DNA of 64,000 bases, taken from assembly GCA_019671135.1 (NCBI GenBank), contig JAHRHY010000021.1:620001-684000 (forward strand). The letters run 5' to 3'. Source of the stretch: Linnemannia hyalina. Its lineage: Eukaryota > Mortierellomycota > Mortierellomycetes > Mortierellales > Mortierellaceae. Both the position numbers and the translations under genes were made by a program. Positions within the stretch are counted from its first letter, which is position 1, and each line of letters starts with the position of its first letter. Shown here piece after piece: positions 26,101 through 36,576 of this stretch. The notes below the pieces were generated by a model. That model was not told the DNA's origin. It searched no databases and was given only the letters and a program-made list of their open reading frames with translations.

Positions 26101-26792
26101 GCTTTGTGTGTGTATGTCTTGTTTGTCGACTCTCTGTCCCTCTTTCTCGATGTGATTGCTGAATTCTTGTTTTGATTGGATCAAACCCCATGTTATGTCG
26201 CAAAACAAACGACAAGTGACCAACGGGCGAAAAAAAAAAGCCAGTTCTTACCTCGCCGAGGAACCAGGCGACAAGGTATCCAAAGAGAATAGCCTCATTC
26301 GTCTCATGATCATTGGGTGGGGAAGGGATCCCGGCAACGTTCCAGAGATCACCCTTCCATTCATCCAGCTTATGGTAAACCGATCCAGTATCGAACAAAA
26401 GAACTTTGGGCGCTCCCTCGATCAGCCAACGACCGTAGAGGAACTTGACGCCACGCTCCTTCATCGACTCGAGAGTCAGACGGAGCTCGGGGGTCTCGGG
26501 CTCGAGGGTCTCGACCTCAAGGGGAGCGGTCTTGTAGGACAAGGGCCCGATCATAGTGTAACGGCCGCCGTATTCGTGGCATGTCACGGGTGCCTTTGAC
26601 TTTAGCACAGTGTAAATACCTCCGACTAGAAGACGAGAGTCTGTTAGTTGCCTGTCGTGTTTACTGGTTTCTTTATCTTTGAATTTGCTTGTACAAGTAG
26701 CAAGGCTTACCCTTGTTGGCGACCTCCCAGGCGATCTCGAAGAGGAGGGGCTTGTGGACGTTTCTTGGCTGGGCGGGTTTTTCTGTAGTCAT
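23160..26792 (-). CDS. GSY1: Glycogen [starch] synthase
   Basis: Cytosolic enzyme that transfers glucose from UDP-glucose to the growing alpha-1,4-glycogen chain (GT3 family, eukaryotic type). Exons on the minus strand: 26792-26711, 26625-26252, 25299-24753, 24569-24383, 24258-23160; 762 residues against about 705 in yeast, the extra mostly in the C-terminal tail. Seen are the UDP-glucose site [13 protein letters not shown] near the N-terminus, [19 protein letters not shown], the Arg/Lys cluster [20 protein letters not shown] that matches the glucose-6-phosphate-responsive region, and acceptor-side sequence [14 protein letters not shown]. The C-terminus has Ser/Pro-rich segments ([25 protein letters not shown]) like the sites phosphorylated in yeast Gsy2, so control by phosphorylation and glucose-6-phosphate is likely. 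The second intron is 952 nt, far longer than the others, yet the protein joins without a gap. Confidence 0.96.
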
Positions 26793-29700
26793 TTTTGATT
26801 TATTTTGTAGTGGAGAAGAGAAGGAGGAATGAGAGGAAGGAATGGAGGTGAAGAGAAAAGGAATGAGAGTGAGGTGAATGGGGGTGATGGAGGAGAAGAG
26901 GAGAAGAAGAGAAGAGGAGAAAAGGAGTGAAGAGTGAGCGAATGAGTGAAAGAAACAAAAAGAAAAAAGAGAGAAGAGCGAGGTTGGCTTTTATTTGAAG
27001 GCAACACCGTAAGAAGAAAAAAGAGTCTGTTGCTGTCAGTCGGATCGAGCAGACATGATGATGATGATGGTATGATAGGGTCGATTACTCAATAGCTAAT
27101 CACTGAATTGAGTTATTGATCACGGACGAATAGAAACCCCTCCTTCCTCCTCTTCCGCTTCGTTGTTCTGATCCATATGTATCGTCGATGTGATGTCTGT
27201 GCTTTCCCTTTCTGACCGGTGGATCGCATCGAATCCCATCCACACACAAAATGTCTCTTTTCTTCTCTTCGTGGTTCCTTTCCTATAGCGAGACTTTACT
27301 TTTTGTTCCTTTAACACCTTCGAGTCATGTCGGATACCACACAATCACACACATAATCAGAGACATACACCATACCATTGACCACCATCAAGCACAAATC
27401 CATCAGCAGCAACAAAGAAACGATAAAAAGGTACTGTTGATGATACCACGAGATACGAATGCTTCCTCATCGATGACATGAGGAATGCAACTCCATAATA
27501 ACTACCCCACCTATCCAATGGACAACCCAACACAACCTTGTCTACTCGCCATCCATCCTTTTTCTTTTATGAGCCAAAGGAGATGAACAGACGGATAAGT
27601 GTTCACATCGGACCTTTGAAATTTTAATTTTTTTTCTTCTTCTAGCCCGTTCCGATTCCCGCCCTTGTCTGACTGCTTGAGCATTGTCCACCCACCCACG
27701 ACTATCTGACCACACATGCATGTTGCTCATTCTGTCCAGATAGAGAGAAGGGACATAAGAACAAACAAAAACAAAACACTGATAACCAACCAATTCGCAC
27801 AAATTGAGCATTGGCTTCTTGTATATCCACCCTTACCAAGGTTCCAACCCAGCTCCGCTTCCTTCTTTCTAATCGATGCGACTATTTCTGTTGCTATTCC
27901 GAGTGTTGGACGGTGCGCACGCTAATCGTCTCTTCTTCCTCTTGTTAACTTTTAACAGAAGATGCTATCTTATCTTTCGGTCTCCTCTTCTCACACTCCT
28001 CGCTGCTCTCGGCTTTATTTTCTCACTTCTCCACACTTTTTTTTTTTTCAAGACACCTGTTGGCCCTATCTCGTTGGCCTTTCTTTTATCTTAACTTCAT
28101 GTCCCGCCCTTTTTTTCTTTTTCTATGCTCTTTTCATGATTAAGTGGCGATATCTTTTGGGCGTCTGTCTTTTTTTTTTATCTCTTGCAGAGTCCAGCCA
28201 AGACATCTCTTTTCCTCTCTTTCCTCTTCCTTCTCATACTTCCTTCCTTACCTTTTTTTCATCTTTTTGCCTTTTGATCTGGCGCGTACATCACAAAAAG
28301 CATAATCTACTTCACTATGCTTTTCTACAACGACGCTCGGATGGGACAACGCAGGAGCAGGTTAGGATTGAACGACACCCATAACTCGCAAAGGAACGAC
28401 CAGTCCCTACCCACCCCACCATAACCCTAGCTACACACAATCTCAAAGGAAAAAAAAAAGGAGAGCTCCATCGGGTTATGAAAGGGGGCCGCTTCAATTT
28501 TTACTCGTTGGAAACAACCCCATGGAAATGCAACAAAACTTTGAGAGGGACAGGTCGAATAGTAATTGGTCGTGACCCAATAGTGCCCAAAAGAATATGT
28601 TTTGAACCCAAGGCATCCAGGTTGTTTTTCTACGAAACAAAGTTTTCTTGCCTTTGCTGAGCAAGTCGAGTCATTGGCACACTGCCATCTATACGCAGGA
28701 ATAAGAAGGAAGAACATTCAGGGCCACTTCAAAGGGCAAATAATGCTTCATTCCTCCCTCACTCTTTCTCCCATTCCTTTCGTGAGCATTTTGTGTCTCT
28801 GTTGCCCAATGCTTACATGCATGCATATGCAACAGCCAAATAAAAAAGAAACATGAATGAAAAAGTCGCCCTTTGTTTGTTGATAGATAGAAGAAGATAG
28901 ACGATAAGATCAATTAACGCTTTGCAGGCATAGCGTGGGACAAAACAGGGTGGAGAGAAAGAAGGGGGTCTAGGTTCATCAGGTTCTGTCGAACACCACT
29001 CAAAAGAAAGTAAATCGAAATCCTGCGATGACGGTCCATTCATTTGTTTGAGAGAAACAAGGTAGCGAGACCCGACCTGGAGACCAAACACTTTTCTCTC
29101 ATTCACGTCTGTCTTTCTTTATTAACTCCACGAAAATCACTGGCCATTGAGATATATAAGAAGACACTCTTTCCCTTGGACTGTTGACTAGCAATCCTCC
29201 CTCCCCTCGCGGTCCCCCTCTCACACAATGAATGATGATGCAAAAACGCACAAAGGTTTCATCTATTAGGGACCCGGAGGTAGATGGCGGTATCTATCCC
29301 ACACCCTCGGTGGCCAATATGCCTCCATTCTTCGCCCCTTCTACAAAGTAGAGTCCCTGGACTCTTTCCATGTCCTCTCAGACACAAGATGTCATTTGGA
29401 GACACCGCCATTAACAGGATGGAAAGACGCGGATTAGGTATGACTTTGCTCCTCTTCTCTTTTCACTTCTTCAGGGAGTCATGTTTTCTTGATTTTGAGA
29501 GACAACCTTTTGGAAGATGGATGGAGACGAGAGGGAAGACGGGGATACCCACTCCTGGGGCTGAAGTGGGAGTGGGAGTAAAAGTGTGTTCCAGGATGGC
29601 TTGAGGGGCCTTGTCCTCACTTTATGATTCTCTTCCCCTTGCAAGACAAAAGTGGCAGATCGACAGAGAGAAAAGGGGCGAGTCGATTATCAGTCCTCTT

Positions 29701-30097
29701 CTTCACTCGCCATCCCTCGTTTACTTCTTTCTCCACAACACCATTTCGCACGCTCCCTCTCCTCTTTCATTACCCAAAATTGGTAGCAACGATGAGCTGC
29801 ACGTGACGGGGGGTTTTTTTTTCAGTTACCCCATTCGCTCTACCCTCTCTTCATCGTTCATCACCCTTGTACCTCTTCATTCGCCCATTCACCTTCCGCC
29901 TCCTTTGGTTCATTCGTTCATTCCATCTCTTGCTCCAGTATGTAAAGGGAGAGAAGCAGGCGAACACAGAAAGGGAGCACGCCATACCAGCTGAATTTCT
30001 ACCATAAAGCGCAGGCACACACAGTCCCTCTCCAACCTTTTTTCTAACCCCACACATACCCCTTCTCCCTTTCCTTCACGACCAACAAAGAAATACA
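26793..30097. other. Long spacer without supported genes
   Basis: The left end is the glycogen synthase promoter and leader, strongly purine-rich on the plus strand (26815-26980). The remaining 3 kb has many short ORFs derived from pyrimidine-rich sequence (for example 27876-28384) without motifs or sensible domain composition. A leader rich in C/T/A precedes the ATG at 30098. I see no RNA gene. Confidence 0.45.
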
Positions 30098-30349
30098 ATG
30101 TCCCTCCAAGCATACATTCCAGAGACCTATATCCTCCAATGGCTCGCCTCACTTTCGATATGGCTCCTCCTCATCGGCATCCCCCTTCTCACCATCTCAA
30201 TATTCTGCTACTGCCTCGTAAGGGGTACCGGAAACGTCGCCGGAGTCATGGTCGATACGACTGCAAAACGTGTACGGAGCTATCAGCAGCAGCAGCGGAG
30301 ACGGGATAAAGTCGAGCCAGCTGTTGAGGGAGGTGGGGTTTATGTATGA
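30098..30349 (+). CDS. Predicted single-pass membrane microprotein, 83 residues
   Basis: Single-exon ORF with a good context (ACAATG). The sequence begins MSLQAYIPETYILQWLASL and contains one long hydrophobic segment at about residues 13-44 (LASLSIWLLLIGIPLLTISI, then FCYCLV), followed by a basic, Gln-rich tail (RVRSYQQQQRRRDK) and PAVEGGGVYV at the end. The strong hydrophobic helix next to positive charges suggests a membrane-anchored protein with the C-terminus in the cytosol. I do not recognise a family. It is the only ORF in about 6 kb with protein-like composition; the lack of any homology known to me keeps confidence moderate. Confidence 0.55.
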   Translation: MSLQAYIPETYILQWLASLSIWLLLIGIPLLTISIFCYCLVRGTGNVAGVMVDTTAKRVRSYQQQQRRRDKVEPAVEGGGVYV

Positions 30350-33089
30350 GGGAGAGCAGGGAGAAAAGAGTTTGGACGATTGAGTAGCATGTGGCACACC
30401 ATATACCCTGACCGCATGCAATGTCTTCGTTTTGGTATTAAAGGGGGGTTTCTATATTTGTGTCGCAATCAAATCGAGGGATGGGTCGTCGACGAGAAGA
30501 TATCAAAACTACCCTGCGCCTCAACGTTATTCGCGCTATCTCGGATTTTGGGAGCACCAAGCTGTTCCCAGGGTTGGTTTATTAGAAATGCTCCGACAAG
30601 CGCCAGCGATTCATCAGGAAGATCCAGCGCCTTCCATTTGCTTGCGCTGTGTTTACAAAGTAAACTATTCGTCGAGCACATTCACCCTGTTTTGTGGAGC
30701 ATTAAACAATGAAAAAAAGGAAATGCATGTCGGTAGAATGAGTTGGTGCCAAGAACTAGAACCTTACCAGTTTTGTTTTTCAAGTTGCAGGGATAGAATG
30801 CCCATATGGATGGGCAACTCCTTTATTTCTTTAGTACCTTCTCGTCCTTCTCATCTAACAGAATTCGGCAGAAGTGGATTGACATGCTTCTTTTTTTGCA
30901 AGTGCCAGGATATCTGGGGAGGTTGTGATGGACTATCTTCTTTTGCACATGGTTCGTTTTCCGTTGTCGCCGTCGTCAATGGAGATGGTCCTATGCGCCA
31001 TTTGTAGCATCGATTCCACCGCATAATCGATAGCAGCTGTTTGTGCCCTTCTTTTACCCCCAACGATTACGACGGAACCAAGGCTGCTCATAAAACCGAA
31101 CAAGGCATTCCGGAACGGTTGGTGACGAGCAGATGGGTTTGAAAGTCTGAATTCTTGATTCGAGTTGCGCGATGGAGTGTACATTGTCGGGAACCTAAGT
31201 GTCGGTCTCTCTCATTTCCAAAAGCGTCCGAAACAACAGGGTGGGGCGCCATAGATATCCTCGGGAGATGGTCAAAGACTGCGGGTCTGGTGAAACAACA
31301 ACGGCCGCCATTTTTTCCCCGCGTCCCATCCGAACACAATCTCATCCTCTGGGCGGGGACATGCATTTTCTGTCGGGAACGTGATTTGAACGTTTGATAG
31401 CAATCTCGAACCCATCATCCATCTCGTCCATGCTGGACCTAAGTCCACACATCCATTCCTTATTTTTCAGATTCTTCTTCTTGACGATCAAACGACATGT
31501 AACTCCTTCTGCCTGCCATGACTATTTTTAAAAGGAAAGGGATCCGGTGACAGGTCGTTCCCCTTATCTTTTTTTTTGTTCGTCTGGGATGTCCTATCAC
31601 AAAGTTGGTCATTCCTTTTGTATTAGCAGATGGAGAGCTGCGATGGACGGGTTTGCTCTGATGTTCTTTTTGTTGTGGTTCTTTTTTTTGCCAGCACCAT
31701 CCTCGCCCTTTCGATCAAGGAATCAAACTAGAAGGATATCCTAAGTTAAACATAACGCTCCTTTCTATCACTCGTCTTTTTTTATTTCTTCCAGACAGCA
31801 ATAACAATATGCATATATGCAAGTTCTTTGAACAAAGAGGATCGATGGTCGGGTAATGTTTGATTTTGAATGATATTGCTCAGCTGGGCGATTTTTTTCT
31901 TGGGCAAAGTCGTTGCAGAGCCTTGATCTTAGTTTCTAATCGTCAACGTAGATAAAAATTCATCTTGGGGGGGGATCTCCAAACAGAGCATGGATACTCA
32001 TTTTTGGCTTGACGCGTTTTGTTTTGACGGCCCTGGATAAGTGTATTAGAATAATGTATTTGTTGCCTTATTTATCTTTTCGTTGGATTTTGCCCTTAAG
32101 AAGGAATTGTACATGGATTCCTTGTTGTTTTTTCATGCCATACGGCACCAACGATCAAACGCTTTGGTGACCGCCTTTAGAGTTGTTTTTTCGAGATGGA
32201 CGGATCACTTGTTGTAACACAAAGAATGCAACCGATACCGGATGCACATGTTTTGGTCAGGTCGCATTCTCGGTCTAGCTGGTTGTTGGCGATAGGGGCC
32301 AGTCAAGAACCCGTCAGGTAGATTTTCATGGGTTTCAAGAAATTCAGGTTTGATGAACCCTACGACGAGATCTGGTCGCGGTCAGAAGTCCAAATGTTGG
32401 TTATTGTTTTTTCACTTCTCGCAATCCAGTTGAAGGTGGCACATTCAATGGTGATTCATAAAAGTAGTGGGATCTGCCGGACCACAATGAGAATTAGTCG
32501 CAAGCCGATACACTTGGATGCCCTTTCTTTCAGCTCATGGAGAGGGGACATGTAGGAAGATGAACAGATCTGATTTTGTTCTTTTTTTCTGGTATCTCGT
32601 GGATCAATGGCTCTAACGGAATTGATGCCTTCTTTTTTTCAATGTATGCGTGCACAGCATTTGACAAGTTGATAAATAGAGAATGTAGATTCACCTTGAC
32701 CATTCTCGTGATTGTGTCTACATTCAACATGCCTCCCTTCGCCTTCGTTATTATTGGTAATACGTCAAAGCTTGTGTATGGCTGAGGGATTGACGTTGGT
32801 GTCGTTGTTGGTTGATTGGTGTGGTGAACGAGGTGTGAGAGGGTAACTCTAGCCCATGGGTCCTTGAAAAAGAAAAGAAAAAAAAGGCCACCCCAGTGGT
32901 CCTCTAGTTGATGGATATGCAGGTCTACTCTTATAATCCATGCTCCTGCTAGACCGTGCTTAAAAGGTTCGCCGCCATGAAGGCCTCCTATTCCTTCCAC
33001 GTCTCTAGGTACTGCCAACCGCTGATCACACTCCATCTCAGCCCATGCATATCGATAACAGAAGTGCATTGACCAGGTGCACTTCTCCT
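30350..33089. other. Long spacer without supported genes
   Basis: About 2.7 kb between the microprotein gene and the inverted repeat. The longest ORF (30432-31007, plus) begins just 80 bp after the microprotein stop and has mixed, partly protein-like composition (for example RYSRYLGFWEHQAVPRVGLL), but no motif. It may be 3' UTR sequence or a relic. The rest is A/T-rich with short ORFs. Confidence 0.4.
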
Positions 33090-33549
33090 CTCTCTCTCAC
33101 TTATGTCCCCCTAGCTTCCTTTCCACCCAAACAAACGGCACATTCCTGTATCAGATCTGAAAATGATGCACCCTTTGACAACCTTCAATCCCTTTCCTTC
33201 CTTTTGCCTTTCTCGTCCCTACCTTTCCTCCCTGCTTCTCACTCTTTCACTATGCTGAAGTAATAGCCTAAGGAATGAAGGCAGGTAGTAAACGTATTCA
33301 AAAAGATGAAAAAGTCCTGCCCTTCAATTGGACAAGACAATCAACCACGCCATCATTTTTTTTTCTTGGCACCTCTTGCTCTCTCGATTGCTCAGATTGA
33401 AAAAAAGGAACCACATGGACAAATGCGCATGAGCACAAACCCCTCTTCTTCAAGGGGCGGCGGAATAAATAATAAATAGAGGCCAAGATCATTACGAGAT
33501 CCTAGAAAATGTCGACCATTGTAACAACGGCATTTGAAGAATTGAAAAG

Positions 33550-33596
33550 TGAGAGAGAGAAAGAGAAAGAGAAAGAGAAAGAGGAAGAGAAAGAGG

Positions 33597-33638
<42 letters not shown>
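33550..33638. repeat. GA/GAAA microsatellite in left arm
   Basis: A run of AGAGAA/GAGGAA units followed by about a dozen GA dinucleotides. The mirror-image CT run lies at about 38095-38183 in the right arm with the same length as far as I can count, which is notable because such tracts mutate fast. Confidence 0.85.
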
Positions 33639-33642
<4 letters not shown>

Positions 33643-34101
33643 GGTGGCAAGGAAAAGGGTATGAAACAGAAACGAAAGAAATATGAACGCGTGTCGAACA
33701 CACGCGTAGTTTGGTCTTTGGCGTGGATTTTGTTTACAAGAGTCTATGCCTAACTGCTTCATTGTGAAATGAAAAGATGGAGTTGAATGACAAAAAAAAA
33801 ACGCGACGGACATGCTAGGGACCAACGCAAGGATGTGTTTGTAGTGAACACGACTGTGATACAAAAGGCTGAAACTTGAACACAACCCAGCAGTTCTCAG
33901 TTTTCATGGCGAAGCAACATAGCATGCTCTCTTGAAATAAAAAAAGAAGACGAAAGGTGTGAACGACAACAAGAACGAAAAAAAGAAACACCAGGTGAAT
34001 GTGCTTCATAGTAACAAGATACGATGCTCTCCCCTCCTCCTCCTCCCAAGAGTCTGAACAAAAAAAAAAACTCTACCAAGGTAGAGAGAGGCAAAAGATA
34101 G

Positions 34102-34182
34102 CGTCAACAGCAGGATTTGAACCTGCGCGGGAGAACCCATGTGATTTCTAGTCACACGCCTTAACCGCTCGGCCATATTGAC
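34102..34182 (-). tRNA. tRNA-Ser(AGA), left-arm copy
   Basis: Class II tRNA of 81 nt. The acceptor stem pairs GTCAATA with TGTTGAC. The D-arm reads GGCCGAGCGGTTAAGGC. The anticodon stem TGTGA/TCACA encloses the loop CTAGAAA, giving anticodon AGA (serine, UCU codons). A long variable arm follows, typical of tRNA-Ser, and the T-arm is GGTTCAAATCC. The discriminator is G, as is usual for serine tRNAs. No intron. It is identical to the copy at 37551-37631. Confidence 0.96.
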
Positions 34183-34320
34183 TTGTTGCTTGATGAAACT
34201 AGCTTGTCTCAGTCATCCTGGTACATAAGCTCCATTCAATGCCGCAATGTCCACTTGCAAGGGGAAAAAAAAAACCAAAAAAACCAAAAAAAAAAAAAAA
34301 AAAAAATGGTTTCTGCCCGT

Positions 34321-34669
34321 GTGGCGCTTCGCTAGCCACACATTGTGAAGTAAGGTACCCTGGAGCGACCAAGGACCCACGCGACGCTGACGAGCGGTTG
34401 TTGGAGAGTTTGTTAGGAAGGAAGAGGTTGTCAATGATGGAGGGAATGGGAAGAATCCCCTTCATTCATATCTAGTTTTATTTTCTTCCATTTAAGCTGT
34501 AAAGAGCAGTAACAATTGTTGCGCAGAGCCAGGTTCTGGACCGGGCTGCGACTGGTGGATGGTGCACTGAAGAGTTTGGTCTGTAGTTCCCTTTTACTTC
34601 CAAATGACTTCTCTATGCTGTTTGTTAGAGAAATAAAATTGTGTACGAAAAAGAAAAAAAAAAAAAAAA
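34321..34669 (+). repeat. tRNA-associated poly(A)-tailed repeat, copy 1
   Basis: Starts with the hairpin-like GTGGCGCTTCGCTAGCCAC and ends with AGAGAAATAAAAT followed by an A-rich tail (16 As at the end). It is clearly homologous over its length to 56785-57100. It begins 138 bp upstream of the 5' end of tRNA-Ser and points away from it. It codes for nothing obvious. The structure, a variable 3' A-tail with copies 5'-truncated elsewhere, suggests a non-LTR/SINE-like retroelement, which is an inference. Confidence 0.75.
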
Positions 34670-34999
34670 GAGATTGCCTATGGGTCTTAGGACCTGTCTC
34701 TGGCACAAGGACCTGCATCGCCGAATGGTGGCATTGTGTCAAAGTCCCGCCTCCAAGTCATGGAGGTGTGTGCAAGCATCGTTGACACCCCCCCCCCCTT
34801 TTTTGCGCTAGTCTCCACTGTCCAGGAGGCGTATGACAACATTTTTTTTGGGTTGTCATGTTGCACATTTGTGCATGGATGGAGGTGGCGTCGTCCGCTT
34901 GAAAAAACGTCGGGAAGGAGGTACTCAGCCTGTCCCCTGATTATTCAGATGAAGGTGTTTTAGTAGAGAGCGATAACTAGATAGATAGCCTTTGTATGT

Positions 35000-35188
35000 T
35001 CTTCCGTCTCTGTTGTGAAGAGCGACATCAATTGTTGCGCAGAGCCAGTGTTAACAGAACCGGACTGTGACTAAGGGATGGCGTACTGGAGAGTTTCGTC
35101 CGTAGACCTTTACTTCCAAACGACTCCATTGTGCTGTTTTCTAGAGAAATAAAATCGTGTATCCCAAAAAAAAAAAAAAAAAAAAAAA
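35000..35188 (+). repeat. 5'-truncated copy of the poly(A)-tailed repeat
   Basis: Matches only the 3' half of copy 1: the shared block runs from AATTGTTGCGCAGAGCCAG through TTTACTTCCAAA to AGAGAAATAAAAT and then a 23-A tail. Several substitutions separate it from copy 1, so it is an older or different subfamily member. A 3'-end fragment with its own A-tail is the usual product of target-primed reverse transcription. Confidence 0.7.
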
Positions 35189-35912
35189 GAGCAACTTCAA
35201 AACACAAAAGCCCTTTTTATCCCTATTCCTCGAGTCTCCAAGCCGACACCTCGGGAAATCCCAATTGCCCTCAATTTTCTGCTTCTCATTCCCTCATTCG
35301 CATTCCAAAAAAAAACCAAAAAAAAGAAAAACTTCATTTCATTCGACATGCTTAACCTTGCCAAGCATCCCCCCGTTCCAGCCTGACCCCGGCGAAGGCG
35401 ACAAAATAAAGGTCGACACCGACCCATGCAAGTCGTCTTCCATCATCCTTAACGATGAAAAGGTGGCTTTTGGTGAAAAGCACGGTGTGTTTCCCGAGCA
35501 CACTGACTTCATCACGGTCACCCGCCCTCGAGTTCCTCATACGTTGAGATTTCCAGTCTCATACTTTAAGGAAGAGTCCAAGAACATGGCCTACATGTGC
35601 AAGTGGGTGACAAACGCATTGGCCGAGGTGGCCCCCGTCAAGCCTGGCTCCTTCCCGACCACCCTCTTGCTTCCGCCAAAGAAAAACTCAGATGATGTTC
35701 CCTCCCAAGTTAATAATGTTCCTCCCCCAGTTGAGTACCTCCTCTTTAGTGTGTCCTCCGCGACTGACGTTGCCGCTGCCTGCAAGCATGGTGGTCAACT
35801 GAACGTTGATAACAACGGTCAGCAGCCCCGCAGGATCTATTTCGAGGCGCACACCGCCACTGCACAGGCCGTGGAAAAAGAGCGTCAAATCAAAATTGGT
35901 TCGCTCGCCTGA
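35157..35912 (+). CDS. Unknown ORF reaching across the palindrome centre (left copy)
   Basis: The open frame starts in the poly(A) tail of the preceding repeat, so its first 60 codons are unlikely to be real. A better start is the ATG at 35348, but that frame meets a stop after 12 codons. A run of six Cs at about 35369-35374 puts it one base out of the long frame, which continues DPGEGDKIKVDTDPCKSSS and further to a stop at 35912. The body (about 180 residues) is protein-like, with FGEKHGVFPEHTDFITVTRP and PVSYFKEESKNMAYMCKWVT. The last 36 codons lie in the unique centre. I do not recognise the family. It may be a frameshifted pseudogene, an intron-containing gene or carry a sequencing error, but the same six Cs occur in the right arm. 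Confidence 0.5.
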   Translation: MYPKKKKKKKKSNFKTQKPFLSLFLESPSRHLGKSQLPSIFCFSFPHSHSKKKPKKRKTSFHSTCLTLPSIPPFQPDPGEGDKIKVDTDPCKSSSIILNDEKVAFGEKHGVFPEHTDFITVTRPRVPHTLRFPVSYFKEESKNMAYMCKWVTNALAEVAPVKPGSFPTTLLLPPKKNSDDVPSQVNNVPPPVEYLLFSVSSATDVAAACKHGGQLNVDNNGQQPRRIYFEAHTATAQAVEKERQIKIGSLA

Positions 35913-35926
35913 AACACTACCAATAT
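35807..35926. other. Unique 120 bp centre of the inverted repeat
   Basis: This is the only part between the arms without a mirror image. It contains the 3' end of the left ORF (ending KIGSLA), including the stop. The right copy of the ORF instead ends almost at once in this spacer, after QLNVYW. The centre of symmetry is at 35866.5. Confidence 0.93.
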
Positions 35927-36576
35927 ACGTTCAGTTGACCACCATGCTTGCAGGCAGCGGCAACGTCAGTCGCGGAGGACACACTAAAGAGGAGGTACTC
36001 AACTGGGGGAGGAACATTATTAACTTGGGAGGGAACATCATCTGAGTTTTTCTTTGGCGGAAGCAAGAGGGTGGTCGGGAAGGAGCCAGGCTTGACGGGG
36101 GCCACCTCGGCCAATGCGTTTGTCACCCACTTGCACATGTAGGCCATGTTCTTGGACTCTTCCTTAAAGTATGAGACTGGAAATCTCAACGTATGAGGAA
36201 CTCGAGGGCGGGTGACCGTGATGAAGTCAGTGTGCTCGGGAAACACACCGTGCTTTTCACCAAAAGCCACCTTTTCATCGTTAAGGATGATGGAAGACGA
36301 CTTGCATGGGTCGGTGTCGACCTTTATTTTGTCGCCTTCGCCGGGGTCAGGCTGGAACGGGGGGATGCTTGGCAAGGTTAAGCATGTCGAATGAAATGAA
36401 GTTTTTCTTTTTTTTGGTTTTTTTTTGGAATGCGAATGAGGGAATGAGAAGCAGAAAATTGAGGGCAATTGGGATTTCCCGAGGTGTCGGCTTGGAGACT
36501 CGAGGAATAGGGATAAAAAGGGCTTTTGTGTTTTGAAGTTGCTCTTTTTTTTTTTTTTTTTTTTTTTGGGATACAC
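35917..36576 (-). pseudogene. Right-arm copy of the unknown ORF, truncated at the centre
   Basis: Minus-strand mirror of the left ORF, identical in the shared part, including the six-base C run that breaks the ATG frame. At the edge of the arm it loses the last 35 or so codons of the left version and gains only two codons (YW) before a stop. If the left version is the complete gene, this copy is a truncation made by the inverted duplication. Confidence 0.6.

Larger units (their letters stand above)
33090..35806. repeat. Left arm of a large inverted repeat
   Basis: Position p in this arm pairs with 71733-p in the right arm. From about 33366 to 35806 I found no difference in any block I compared, including runs of 7, 11, 16, 21 and 23 identical bases. 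Between about 33130 and 33365 there are at least three substitutions and one homopolymer length difference (9 against 10). Beyond that, similarity fades to about 33090. The arm carries tRNA-Ser(AGA), two poly(A)-tailed repeat copies, GA microsatellite sequence and most of an unknown ORF. Confidence 0.93.

Noticed and set aside
25598..26155. 185-codon ORF on the plus strand near glycogen synthase
   Set aside because: It lies inside the 952-nt intron on the opposite strand and is hydrophobic low-complexity sequence from CT-rich DNA.
34720..35000. Possible LINE or LTR coding region between the two repeat copies
   Set aside because: No reverse transcriptase, integrase or gag-like motif in any frame; only short ORFs.
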